From NCBI RefSeq assembly GCF_030372275.1, contig NZ_JAUDDJ010000009.1: 64,000 nucleotides of DNA. One strand, written 5' to 3'. This stretch comes from Lawsonibacter sp900766145. GTDB lineage: Bacteria > Bacillota > Clostridia > Oscillospirales > Oscillospiraceae. Position 1 is the stretch's first letter, and each line of letters starts with the position of its first letter. Both the position numbers and the translations under genes were made by a program. Below the pieces are notes generated by a model. It had not been told where the DNA came from. It was given only the letters and a program-made list of their open reading frames with translations, and did no database searches. Positions 1 through 7,670 of this stretch are shown here, one piece after another.

Positions 1-2
1 AG

Positions 3-1289
3 CTGCGATACGAACTGCGCCGAGATACGGATGACGGTTCGGAGGATATTTTGGTTGGGGTATTGTCTTTGACAGAGGACATGAAGAGAGAATATGGAGA
101 TTATCTACAGTTCCGTGATTTTATGGCCCAGCGGGGGAAGCGGTACCTCAACTGTCCCCTTGCGGATATTCTCCTTGTTCTGGATCATTTGTTTCAGGGG
201 GGACAGTGCCTCTTTACCAAAACCGAAGGGTTTACCATCTACTATATCCAACCGCCGCGGATTCAATTTGGGAACAGCCTGTCAATTATCTTCGATGCCA
301 CTGCCCAAGTGGATGAAGACTATCAGCCCGTCCAGCAGCTTTCCACCTTGCTGAATGATGCGCCCGAGCGGACAAAGCGCAGCGTGGAGCTTACGCGCTA
401 CAACCACGACGCGTTCAATGTCTCCAAGTCAGCCATGAATTCGGCGTGGAAACTGCCCCTTTTGGTGCAGAAAATATCAAAAATTATTTCCTCCACCAAC
501 GAAAACGACAAGGTGTTCGTGTGTACCTACAAGGATTACTCCGCTGTATTAGCCAAGGAGTTAAAAGCTGTTATGCCGCCGGATGAGTATCAAAAAATCC
601 TCCTGATGGCCGACCGCGGGGAAGACACCCTCCCATACTTCAATGGAGTCAATGGCTCGAACGCGTTTCAAGAGGCCACCCACGTGATATTAGTGGGCTA
701 TCCAAGGCTGCCTCTCTCCGCCTACTTAGCCCTTGCGTGTGCCGCCTACGGAATGTCGGCAATAGAGACGGAACTTGAAACGTGTCTCTCTCAAAAAGAT
801 AAGGTCACGCAGAACGACCTCTGGCAGCTGCCCTCTGTGCAAAAGTACATGGCTCACCACCTGGCCGCCCGGATGGAGCAGGATATTTACCGCTGCGCAC
901 AGCGCCGCCCAGATTTCCAGGGGGAGATTCATGTACACCTGTTCTATCCGCCAAGATTTGCGTGTCAATTGTTGATAAAGCGATTGCCCGGCGTCACTCT
1001 GATTGATGAGAATCAGGAGCCGGCAAACCTGCTCCAACTCAAGAGGCGCTACCGCTCATATCAAGGGGGCACAACCTCCTATGGACGGCTTGAGACGTTC
1101 CTTTCGGAATGGGATGGCGAAGAAATTTCCGTAATCCAGCTGCGAGAGCAGCTTGGCATCAGCGCAGCCGTCTGGAAGGACTTGATGAAAGATAATGATA
1201 TTAAGACCTTAATGAAGAGGTATGGGGTTGTGCCAGTTGGACGGGGCGCAAACCGAAAGTGGACGCAAGCCCGGGACCTCTGTGCCTGA
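3..1289 (+). CDS. helicase-like protein of mobile element, C-terminal part (5' cut by window)
   Basis: The reading frame is open to the left edge, so the N-terminus is missing; a TTG at 51 is not needed as a start. About 430 residues are visible. A segment reading IIFDATAQVDEDY followed later by a Rossmann-like stretch (DKVFVCTYKDY) and YFNGVNGSNAF/HVILVGYPRLP resembles the second half of DEAD/DEAH-type helicases carried by phages and integrative elements, where the DATA motif takes the place of motif III/DEAH context. The Walker A part would lie upstream and is not visible. The C-terminus looks like a small winged-helix region (QLREQLGIS...). It precedes the xis- and int-like genes, so it probably belongs to the integrated element. 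The family is inferred from motif style only. Confidence 0.5.
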   Translation: MRYELRRDTDDGSEDILVGVLSLTEDMKREYGDYLQFRDFMAQRGKRYLNCPLADILLVLDHLFQGGQCLFTKTEGFTIYYIQPPRIQFGNSLSIIFDATAQVDEDYQPVQQLSTLLNDAPERTKRSVELTRYNHDAFNVSKSAMNSAWKLPLLVQKISKIISSTNENDKVFVCTYKDYSAVLAKELKAVMPPDEYQKILLMADRGEDTLPYFNGVNGSNAFQEATHVILVGYPRLPLSAYLALACAAYGMSAIETELETCLSQKDKVTQNDLWQLPSVQKYMAHHLAARMEQDIYRCAQRRPDFQGEIHVHLFYPPRFACQLLIKRLPGVTLIDENQEPANLLQLKRRYRSYQGGTTSYGRLETFLSEWDGEEISVIQLREQLGISAAVWKDLMKDNDIKTLMKRYGVVPVGRGANRKWTQARDLCA

Positions 1290-1406
1290 CACTTCCGGTT
1301 TCTGACCCTATCTGAACTATATATTATAACCATGAAAGGTGGTGATGCCGGGAGCACTGATGGGTTTCACGGCCAGATAATACATAATAGATATGGAGGT
1401 ACTGAC

Positions 1407-1610
1407 ATGAAAAAAACAACAGTCTATCGTTCGATTGAGGAAGTTCCCCTGGTTTTGACGATTGACGACTTGATGGCTGTCCTAAATATAGGGCGAAACA
1501 GCGCCTATGACCTGGTCCGCTCCGGACGGATCAAAAGTTTTCGGGTCGGAACTCAAATCCGAATCCCCAGACAGGCGGTAGCAGATTTTCTTGCCAGCAT
1601 GGCAGCCTGA
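1407..1610 (+). CDS. excisionase-family helix-turn-helix protein
   Basis: This 67-residue protein is of the excisionase/MerR-like winged-helix type that binds DNA to direct element excision. It contains TIDDLMAVLNIGRNSAYDLVRSG followed by KSFRVGTQIRIPRQAV, the usual arrangement of recognition helix and wing. The start ATG at 1407 has GGAGGT 7 bases upstream; an in-frame ATG at 1332 exists but has no ribosome binding site and extends into non-conserved sequence. It lies directly before the integrase gene, the order seen in many Firmicutes integrative elements. It probably acts as recombination directionality factor, but the same fold is used by simple transcription regulators. Confidence 0.75.
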   Translation: MKKTTVYRSIEEVPLVLTIDDLMAVLNIGRNSAYDLVRSGRIKSFRVGTQIRIPRQAVADFLASMAA

Positions 1611-1635
1611 GCCGCTGTTTGGCATAAGAGCAGAC

Positions 1636-1665
1636 GCTGGGAGCTGCTACACAGCAGCTCCCAGC
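1636..1665 (+). promoter_or_regulatory. perfect 13-bp hairpin between xis-like and int genes
   Basis: Arms at 1636-1648 (GCTGGGAGCTGCT) and 1653-1665 pair perfectly around a 4-base ACAC loop. No T-run follows, so it is not a classical terminator. It sits about 20 bases before the Shine-Dalgarno sequence of the integrase and could limit readthrough or integrase translation. Function inferred. Confidence 0.55.
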
Positions 1666-1698
1666 ACAAGATTACAAGGTCATTAAGGGGGAATTTTT

Positions 1699-2919
1699 AC
1701 GGCATACAAACAGACTAGCTCCCGCAACGCAGCCGGAGCTGGGAGCATTCGAAAAAAAGCCGTCGTTCGGGGCGGCAAGGAGTATATCTATTGGGAGGCA
1801 CGGTACACTGCTGGATATGACCCAGGCACCGGGAAGCAGATTCAGCGCTCTATCACTGGGAAAACCCAGCGGGAAGTGGCCCAGAAATTGCGGGAGGTCA
1901 CAGCGGAGCTAGACAGCGGCACCTATCAGGAGCCCAGTAAAATGACGGTGGGGGAGTGGCTGGATATTTGGCAAAAAGAGTATTTGGGCAACACCAAGGC
2001 TCACACCAAGAAATCCTATGAGGGGATCATCCGAAATCATATTCTCCCGGAGATTGGCGCTCTAAAGCTGTCTTCCCTCTCCCCTATCCAAGTGCAACGC
2101 CTGATCAACGGAGTAAAAAGCACCAAAAAGGTCAGCAAGAACCAGCCTGTGAATCCCAAGACTGTGAAAAATGTTCACGGTGTTCTTCACAGCGCTCTGA
2201 ACCAAGCGGTTCAATGCGGCTACATCCGCACGAATCCTGCGGATCGAACTATTCTCCCAAAACGCACCAAGGCGGAGATCCATGTGCTGGAGGATAACCG
2301 GGTGATAGAATTTCTGGAGGCAATCCAGGGACATAGATTTGAATACCTATATCAACTGGATCTGTTTACAGGTATGCGCCAAAGCGAGCTTTTAGGGCTC
2401 CAATGGCCGGATATTGACTTTGAGCATAAAACCCTCCAGGTCAAGCGCCAGCTTTTGTATCTGGGCGGTGGAGGTAAAGGCTATCAGTATGCCACACCCA
2501 AGAGCAACAAACCACGGCTTATCGTCCTGCCAGACCTGGCCCTTCAAGCATTGCTCCAGCAGAAAAAACGGCAAACCGAGATGCGCTTAATGGTTGGGCC
2601 GGCATGGGAGAACTCAGATGACCTGGTGTTCACAGATGAATTGGGCCGTCATCTCAAACACGATGTTGTTTATCGAAATCTGAAGCGGATCTTCCAACGC
2701 ATGGGGGTACCCGACTTGCGCTTCCATGATCTGCGGCACTCCTACGCTGTGCTGTCCCTCCAGTCTGGATGCGACATCAAAACCGTACAGGAAAATTTGG
2801 GACACTACGCTGCGGCCTTTACTCTGGATACATACGGCCACGTCACCGAGCAGATGCGCCGGGATGGTGCAGAAAAAATCAACAGCTTCATAGAATCTAT
2901 GGAGAAGAAAATGGGCTGA
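1699..2919 (+). CDS. int: tyrosine recombinase / integrase (probable non-AUG start)
   Basis: This site-specific recombinase integrates and excises the element. From the 1699 start it is 406 residues: an N-terminal arm-binding region (GSIRKKAVVRGGKEYIYWEARYT), a SAM-like core-binding domain (MTVGEWLDIWQKEYLG, KTVKNVHGVLHSALNQAV) and the catalytic domain. The catalytic set is visible: R in FTGMRQSELLG, K in TPKSNKPRLI, H..R in HDLRHSY, H in NLGHYA and the nucleophile Y in LDTYGHV. No ATG/GTG/TTG lies in frame before GTG 1876, but the frame is open back to the TAA at 1684 and encodes a family-typical N-terminus. AAGGGGGA at 1685-1692 is well spaced for ACG at 1699. A 1876 start would lose 59 residues including the arm-binding domain. 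The gene ends beside tRNA-Arg. Confidence 0.88.
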   Translation, partial: TAYKQTSSRNAAGAGSIRKKAVVRGGKEYIYWEARYTAGYDPGTGKQIQRSITGKTQREVAQKLREVTAELDSGTYQEPSKMTVGEWLDIWQKEYLGNTKAHTKKSYEGIIRNHILPEIGALKLSSLSPIQVQRLINGVKSTKKVSKNQPVNPKTVKNVHGVLHSALNQAVQCGYIRTNPADRTILPKRTKAEIHVLEDNRVIEFLEAIQGHRFEYLYQLDLFTGMRQSELLGLQWPDIDFEHKTLQVKRQLLYLGGGGKGYQYATPKSNKPRLIVLPDLALQALLQQKKRQTEMRLMVGPAWENSDDLVFTDELGRHLKHDVVYRNLKRIFQRMGVPDLRFHDLRHSYAVLSLQSGCDIKTVQENLGHYAAAFTLDTYGHVTEQMRRDGAEKINSFIESMEKKMG

Positions 2920-2965
2920 TCCAGTTCGTAAGGGAAAACTTAAGGGAAAAACCGCCCAAAAAGCA

Positions 2966-3008
2966 AAAAAGAAATCCTGTAACCGTTGTGGCTACAGGAT
3001 TTCTTTTT
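2966..3008. terminator. bidirectional intrinsic terminator between int and tRNA-Arg
   Basis: Arms at 2966-2981 and 2993-3008 are perfect 16-bp complements with an 11-base loop; the A/T flanks give a T-run on both strands. It ends int transcription on the plus strand and tRNA transcription on the minus strand. Confidence 0.85.
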
Positions 3009-3083
3009 GGTACGCCCGAAGGGACTCGAACCCCCAACATTCAGAACCGGAATCTGACGCTCTATCCATTGAACTACGGGCGC
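3008..3083 (-). tRNA. tRNA-Arg (anticodon CCG), CCA encoded; likely attachment site
   Basis: On the minus strand a 76-nt cloverleaf can be drawn: acceptor 5' GCGCCCG pairs with CGGGCGT (one G-U at the end), anticodon arm TCAGA-TTCCGGT-TCTGA gives anticodon CCG for codon CGG, T-arm contains GGTTCGAGTCC, and CCA is encoded at 3010-3008. The integrase gene ends 89 bp from its 3' end, the usual geometry for integration into a tRNA 3' end, so attL or attR probably overlaps the T-arm/acceptor half. The other att copy would be left of the window. A G1-U72 end pair may reflect element-supplied sequence. Confidence 0.93.
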
Positions 3084-3135
3084 ATCTCTTAAGTTGCTCC
3101 GTTATTATAGCAGATTCTCCCCCTCTTGTAAAGGG

Positions 3136-3708
3136 CTAATTTTCCCTCCCCAGGCCGCTCACCCACTGGATTTCCTGGGGCGGAACCTCCAGGCCACAGG
3201 CCGCTCCCCGCCAATTTTTCCCCAGATAGACCCGGAATTTGGTCTCCCCCAGTGTATAGATCGTCCCGGGATCGTAGGGTTCCCCCAGTGGGGGCAGGGG
3301 CACCGCCTGACGGCTGGGCGGGTAGGGCAGACCGTAGCCCGTCTGCTTGCCCCCGCTCTCCTTCAAAGCCCACAGCTGGGCAAAGTCCTCCCCCCGGTCC
3401 CCCAGGCTGGACAGCCACGCCCGCTCCTCCGGGCTGCAGGTGCGCTCCACCAGAGAGGGCCGCCAGGCCGCCCGCATCTCCTGGATATCCACCCCCACCG
3501 GCTGGTCCGACAGGGCGCACAGGGCAAAGGAGCCAGAATGGCTCAGATTAAAGTGGTACTGGGGGCAGGCGGGAAACCAGGGCTTTCCCCGCTCCCCTGC
3601 CGCCAGCTGGGGCAGCGGAGACAGCCCCCAATACCGCTCTGCTCCCCAGGCCAGCAGCTCCCTTGCCTGCTCCCGCCGGGCCAGATCATCGATCCCTAAA
3701 AGTATCAT
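3136..3708 (-). CDS. 4'-phosphopantetheinyl transferase (Sfp-type)
   Basis: This enzyme family transfers 4'-phosphopantetheine from CoA to a serine of acyl- or peptidyl-carrier proteins. The 190-residue protein has NLSHSGSFALCAL, the Mg-binding motif PVGVDIQ (D of GVD) and the second motif FAQLWALKES, matching the (W/F)xxKES signature of Sfp/AcpT enzymes; after KES the usual Y is replaced by GG. The ATG at 3708 (MILLGIDDL) is chosen because AAGGAG lies upstream; a longer frame to 3792 runs into the upstream gene. It is 19 bp downstream of the DUF6512 gene and probably cotranscribed. Whether it serves fatty-acid ACP or a secondary carrier protein is unclear. Confidence 0.85.
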   Translation of the reverse strand: MILLGIDDLARREQARELLAWGAERYWGLSPLPQLAAGERGKPWFPACPQYHFNLSHSGSFALCALSDQPVGVDIQEMRAAWRPSLVERTCSPEERAWLSSLGDRGEDFAQLWALKESGGKQTGYGLPYPPSRQAVPLPPLGEPYDPGTIYTLGETKFRVYLGKNWRGAACGLEVPPQEIQWVSGLGREN

Positions 3709-3727
3709 GTGTAGGTGCTCCTTCTCT

Positions 3728-4237
3728 CTATTTTCCCTGCTGTCCGCTCTCCTGAGAGAAGTCGGTAAACAGGGCTCCCTGAGGCGGATCAAAGGTAAAC
3801 CACACCATGGCCGCCACCAGCAGCGCCGCCAGCAGGGCGGGCAGGCGCCACCGCAGTCCCTGGAAGGGCCCTGCCATGCGGGTAGGCAGCCAGAATCCCA
3901 GGGCCATCAGCACCCCGTACAGCACCAGGTCCGCCGCCAGGCTGTTCCAGCCCAGCACCATATGGAGGAAGTATCCCACCCCCAGCATGGCCAGACAGAT
4001 CCCCACCCCGGTCAGCAGCCAGGGGCGCAGGGCGGTAGGCCGTCCCCAGGTGAGCCACACTGCCGCCGCCAGATAGGGCCAGAACAGGATTTTGACGTGC
4101 TCCCAGATGCTCTCGTTTACCGGTGAAAACAGGGCTGTGACCCCATTGGGACACAGCCCGTAGACAAAGTGCAGTCCCGCTCCCGCCAGCACGGCCAGTA
4201 CAAAGGCCAGGAGCAGCTGCTTTTTCTTGTACACCAT
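3728..4237 (-). CDS. DUF6512-type integral membrane protein
   Basis: The 169-residue protein has about five hydrophobic segments (residues ~7-24, 50-62, 72-92, 98-115, 130-148). Between the first two is PVNESIWEHVKILFWP, the recognisable conserved stretch of the DUF6512 family, whose function is unknown. The start at 4237 has GGTGAGACC-type purine sequence upstream and precedes the phosphopantetheinyl transferase gene. It ends in a short charged cytoplasmic tail. Confidence 0.75.
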   Translation of the reverse strand: MVYKKKQLLLAFVLAVLAGAGLHFVYGLCPNGVTALFSPVNESIWEHVKILFWPYLAAAVWLTWGRPTALRPWLLTGVGICLAMLGVGYFLHMVLGWNSLAADLVLYGVLMALGFWLPTRMAGPFQGLRWRLPALLAALLVAAMVWFTFDPPQGALFTDFSQESGQQGK

Positions 4238-4292
4238 AAGGTCTCACCTCTTTCCCAGAGACCTTATGCCGCTTTTTCCCTTTTTATACCTC

Positions 4293-4607
4293 TTAGCCTA
4301 CCAATTCAAACAGACAGCCCCACAGCCGGTCCAGCTGCTCGAAGGGGATATCAGCCCTCAGGCGGCACACCGCCAGGCCGTCCTCTACCTGGATGCGGAT
4401 GTCCCAGCGCTCCTCCAGCTGCTGCCGGAGCCAATCGCTGTCCTTTCCCGGCACACGGAAACAAACTGTGCCGGTCTCCTGGTCCGCCCGGACCACCTCC
4501 GGCCCGCCCGGGCCAAAGTCCTCCAGCCGGGCTTTCAGGTGCCGGGTCAGCCGGGCCACCCTGGGGGCTTGCTCTGTGGTAGGTACTGTATTCTGCGTCA
4601 GATCCAT
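4293..4607 (-). CDS. small hypothetical protein
   Basis: The 104-residue soluble protein is not recognised. It is rich in R, E and L with a central RVPGKDSDWLRQQLEERW and later QVEDGLAVCRLRADIPFEQLDRLWGCL, giving a likely alpha/beta fold. The start is 11 bp after the stop of the stalk-domain gene, with AAGGAGG in the overlap region, so the two are probably cotranscribed. No signal peptide or membrane segment is visible. The C-terminal part superficially resembles the small domain of fold-type I aminotransferases, but this is too weak for a call. Confidence 0.6.
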   Translation of the reverse strand: MDLTQNTVPTTEQAPRVARLTRHLKARLEDFGPGGPEVVRADQETGTVCFRVPGKDSDWLRQQLEERWDIRIQVEDGLAVCRLRADIPFEQLDRLWGCLFELVG

Positions 4608-4618
4608 GAGGGACCTCC

Positions 4619-5788
4619 TTACAGTCTGGTCTCCAGGGGCACGCTGACTCCATAGCCCTCCTCAGCCAGGCGGCGCAGCAGGGTGGGCAGCACCCGGGCC
4701 GTTTCACTGCTGGCATCCAGCGTGAGATATACCCGGGTATGATTGCCGCTGATGCGTTTGATCACCTGATTGGCGTAGGTGTTGGTCCCTACCCCCTGGG
4801 TAGGTACGGCCGAGGCGGTCTCGTCCCAGCAGATCCACCCCTCCGCTTCCAGCTCTTCCCGCTGGCTCTCCGGCACCAGCACCACGGAGGTGCGGGTATA
4901 GGCCACCTGGGACAGGGTCTGGTTGGCCTCCTCCAGCAGGCGGTTGGTGGCCGATGTCGAGCGGCCCTGGGCAATGAGTCCAATGCTGTATCCGCTGCCC
5001 AAAATGCGGAAGATCAGGTCGTCCTGCCGCTCCAACCCCTGGGCGTCAAAGAAGAAAATGGCCCGCTGGTTGCGGCTGTCCAACGTATCCAGAATCTCGC
5101 TGAGCCCCTGGGAATCTTCACAGGAAAAGGCCAGATACGTGGGGATGATGTCGGTGTCCACCGGGTCGTCCGGCACGGTGATCTCAGTGTCCGGCTCTTC
5201 CGGATTGTAGGTGGGGGGCAGCACGCCGGGGGTGGGCTGGCTCTGGTTGGCCTGGTTATAGTCCCGGATGCGGTTGCGGATGGAGTTCTGGGCCGAGTCT
5301 ACAAAGCTGTAATCGCTGAGCACCACACCGGACCCCTTGATCCGCACAATATAACCCTCGTCAATGTCAATCACGGAATAGGACAGCCCGAAGAAGCTGC
5401 ACACCGAAGCCACCGGCACATAGGGCCGCCCATTGCGCAGGATGGCCCTGCCGGACAGTGTCTGCTCGGTAAGCGGATTATAGCAGGTCCCCCGGTTGAG
5501 ATCGAACACTACCATCTGCTGGAGAGTATAGAGGGTCACCGTGCCCTCGTCCCGGCTATAGCTGCTGCTGATGCCAAGATTGATGCCGGTATAGCTGCCG
5601 TCAAAGACGGTGTAGGGTACATACAGCACACCATTGGACCAGGTGGGCATGGTATCAGAGGTCAATTCCAGCAAATTTTCATTCACCGCGGTCAGGTAGA
5701 TATTCCCCGCCGCCTGGGCTGTATTCAGCAGCGTCACCAGCATGGTCAGCACCAGCACCAGCGCCGCGCTCCGCTTCCATCGTTTCAC
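4619..5788 (-). CDS. exported stalk-domain protein with polysaccharide-deacetylase-like C-terminus
   Basis: The 389-residue protein begins with a signal peptide (MKRWKRSAALVLVLTMLVTLLNTAQAAG). Residues ~30-150 match the copper amine oxidase N-terminal/stalk type (GVLYVPYTVFDG, LRNGRPYVPVASVCSFFGL, IVRIKGSGVVL), a domain used for surface display. After a P/T/E-rich linker (~180-215) residues 217-389 look like a NodB-fold deacetylase: YLAFSCEDSQG, QRAIFFFDAQGLERQDDLIFRILGSGYSIGL parallels the ATFF...GHEIG core. The metal-binding D-D and HxxxH set of active deacetylases is not seen, so catalysis is doubtful. It is divergently transcribed from the DUF4342-like gene. Confidence 0.7.
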   Translation of the reverse strand: MKRWKRSAALVLVLTMLVTLLNTAQAAGNIYLTAVNENLLELTSDTMPTWSNGVLYVPYTVFDGSYTGINLGISSSYSRDEGTVTLYTLQQMVVFDLNRGTCYNPLTEQTLSGRAILRNGRPYVPVASVCSFFGLSYSVIDIDEGYIVRIKGSGVVLSDYSFVDSAQNSIRNRIRDYNQANQSQPTPGVLPPTYNPEEPDTEITVPDDPVDTDIIPTYLAFSCEDSQGLSEILDTLDSRNQRAIFFFDAQGLERQDDLIFRILGSGYSIGLIAQGRSTSATNRLLEEANQTLSQVAYTRTSVVLVPESQREELEAEGWICWDETASAVPTQGVGTNTYANQVIKRISGNHTRVYLTLDASSETARVLPTLLRRLAEEGYGVSVPLETRL

Positions 5789-5822
5789 CGTCTTTGCCTC
5801 CTTTCCGGCACTTGCTAGCGAA

Positions 5823-5851
5823 ATTATATCATAGTATAATCAGTTGGGCAA
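5823..5851 (-). promoter_or_regulatory. sigma-A-like promoter for the stalk/deacetylase-like gene
   Basis: On the minus strand TTGCCC (5851-5846), a 17-bp spacer and TATAAT (5828-5823) precede the start at 5788 by about 35 bp. Good -10, imperfect -35. Confidence 0.55.
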
Positions 5852-5949
5852 GCCGAGCCCCCTTTAACCCATTTTTAAGAAAGGGTAAAGTATCCTTCAA
5901 CCCGCATGTGGTATCCTTAGGGCACAAGCTGGGGAAAGGAGAACAAACC

Positions 5950-6558
5950 ATGGAAATTACCCTGGAGCAGGTGGAACGCCTGCGGGAAAAAGCGGATGTG
6001 TCCTACGCCCAGGCCAAGCAGGCCCTGGAGTACAGCGGAGGCAATCTGTTGGACGCCCTGATCTATCTGGAGGAGCAGGGTGCGATTCCCCGTCCCCAGG
6101 GGGCCTATTACTCCACTCGGAACGAGACGCCCCCGCCGCCCCCCGTCCGGGATGAACTGGTCCCTATGGGCGAGAAGAAGGATGGGAAGGAAAAGCGGGA
6201 GAAGAAAAAAGGCAAGGGCTTTGGAGTGAAGGTGGTCCGTGGCAAGACTCTGTTTTCCACTTTGCGCCGCTGGCTCATTGACAACGAGCTGGAGATCTGG
6301 CGCCGGGGCCAACCGGTGACCTCTCTGCCCATTCTGGTGTTGGTCGTGCTGTTGCTCTTTGCGTTCTATATCACGTTGCCCGCCCTGATTCTGGGCCTGT
6401 TTCTGGGCTTTCGCTATCAGATCACCGGCCCCGACCTGGAGGACGACACCATCAACGGCATGATGGGCAGTGTGGCCGATACTGCCGCTGACCTGGGCCG
6501 CCAAGTGATGGAGGAGCTGAAAAACCAACACGAAAAGTATAACAACCGCAAAAAATAA
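5950..6558 (+). CDS. UBA-like / DUF4342-type membrane-associated protein
   Basis: The 202-residue protein has an N-terminal UBA-like helical bundle (LEQVERLREKADVSYAQAKQAL followed by YSGGNLLDALIYLEEQG), a charged K/E-rich linker (residues ~70-95), then a hydrophobic segment with two near-contiguous helices (SLPILVLVVLLLFAFYITLPALILGLFLGF region, ~125-155) and an acidic tail. This order matches DUF4342 proteins, often placed beside envelope-stress two-component systems. The ATG at 5950 follows AAAGGAG. It lies 40 bp before the response regulator gene and probably shares its transcript, suggesting a role in the same envelope response; this is inference. Confidence 0.7.
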   Translation: MEITLEQVERLREKADVSYAQAKQALEYSGGNLLDALIYLEEQGAIPRPQGAYYSTRNETPPPPPVRDELVPMGEKKDGKEKREKKKGKGFGVKVVRGKTLFSTLRRWLIDNELEIWRRGQPVTSLPILVLVVLLLFAFYITLPALILGLFLGFRYQITGPDLEDDTINGMMGSVADTAADLGRQVMEELKNQHEKYNNRKK

Positions 6559-6598
6559 CGGTTCGGAATGAAAATTGCAAGGTAAGGGAGCGAACACA

Positions 6599-7273
6599 AT
6601 GGCAGAAAAGATCCTTCTGGTGGAGGATGAGGAGAAGCTGGCCCGGATGGTGGAGATGGAACTGCGCTACGAGGGCTACGAGGTGACCAAGGCCTTTGAC
6701 GGGCGCAGCGGTCTGGACCAGGCGTTGAGCGGCAAATATGATCTGGTGCTGCTGGATATCATGCTGCCTCAGCTGTCCGGCATGGAGGTGCTGCGCCGCC
6801 TGCGCCGGGAGAGCGACCTGCCCGTCATCATGCTCACCGCCCGGGACAGCGTCATTGACAAGGTATCCGGCCTGGACTCGGGCGCGGACGACTACATCAC
6901 CAAGCCCTTTGCCATCGAGGAGCTGCTGGCCCGCATTCGGGCCGCGCTGCGCAAGCGCTCCGTCCACACCGGCAGCATCCTCACCGCCGGAGAGCTGGTC
7001 ATGGACGTGGAGCGCCACCAGGTGAGCGTGCGGGGCCAGAGCGTGGAGCTGACCAAAAAGGAATTTGATCTGCTCCATCAACTGCTGGAGAACAAGGGCC
7101 GGGTGCTCACCCGGGAGGCCCTGCTGGACAGCGTGTGGGGCTTTGACTTTGTGGGCGAGACCAACTCGGTGGATGTATACATCCGCTTTCTCCGCAGTAA
7201 GATCGATGAGGCCTTTGGCATGAAATTGATTCACACCGTACGAGGTGTGGGCTATGTGATTCGGGAGGAATAA
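6599..7273 (+). CDS. OmpR-family response regulator
   Basis: The 224-residue regulator has an N-terminal receiver domain (acidic pair in LLVEDEEKL, phospho-acceptor D in LVLLDIMLPQ, T in MLTARD, K in ITKPFAIEELLARI) and a C-terminal winged helix (ELTKKEFDLLHQLLENKGRVLTREALLDSVWG, VDVYIRFLRSKID, IHTVRGVGYVI). The partner is almost surely the sensor kinase at 8205, separated by two small genes in the same run. The start ATG at 6599 follows AAGGTAAGGGAG. The regulon cannot be read from the sequence, but the interposed lipoprotein and flavodoxin-like genes may be targets or accessory parts. Confidence 0.95.
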   Translation: MAEKILLVEDEEKLARMVEMELRYEGYEVTKAFDGRSGLDQALSGKYDLVLLDIMLPQLSGMEVLRRLRRESDLPVIMLTARDSVIDKVSGLDSGADDYITKPFAIEELLARIRAALRKRSVHTGSILTAGELVMDVERHQVSVRGQSVELTKKEFDLLHQLLENKGRVLTREALLDSVWGFDFVGETNSVDVYIRFLRSKIDEAFGMKLIHTVRGVGYVIREE

Positions 7274-7275
7274 TC

Positions 7276-7647
7276 ATGCGATATGCTTTTGCATCTGTCA
7301 TTTTGTCTGCCTTGTTTCTGGCCGGCTGCGCAAGCGCTACCTTTAACGGCAGTCGAACTGGAAATGACAGCCAGCTGGTGATGGAATACACCGTTTTTAA
7401 TACCACCGACAGCCAGACCCTAAAACTGGAACAGGGCGACCGGTTGGCGGTGACGATTGTCGATGAACAAGGGACATTGTCTCTCTCCATCGCAATGGAG
7501 GGAGAGGACCCGCTGTACGAGGACCTCGACGCCCAGAGCCGCACCTTTGAACTTGTGATTCCCAAAAGCGGAAACTACCAGGTGACGGTGACCGGAGAAC
7601 AGGCCAAGGGAAGTTTGAGTGTCGTACGGGTGGAGCCGGAAAAATAG
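7276..7647 (+). CDS. small lipoprotein
   Basis: The 123-residue protein begins 2 bp after the regulator stop. It has a signal peptide with lipobox LAGC (cysteine ~16), then a beta-rich domain (DSQTLKLEQGDRLAVTIVDEQGTLSLSI, SGNYQVTVTGEQAKGSLSV) reminiscent of the beta-sandwich put on small exported binding proteins. It should be anchored to the outer face of the membrane. Placed between a response regulator and its kinase, it may feed the kinase's extracytoplasmic domain, but no family was recognised. Confidence 0.75.
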   Translation: MRYAFASVILSALFLAGCASATFNGSRTGNDSQLVMEYTVFNTTDSQTLKLEQGDRLAVTIVDEQGTLSLSIAMEGEDPLYEDLDAQSRTFELVIPKSGNYQVTVTGEQAKGSLSVVRVEPEK

Positions 7648-7670
7648 GGAATTAAAAGGAGCGTAAACAT

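Noticed and set aside
2769..3092. Frame reading ...EGTRTPNIQNRNLTLYPLNYG...
   Set aside because: This is the false translation of the antisense strand of tRNA-Arg, a well-known artefact, fused to the tail of the integrase in another frame.
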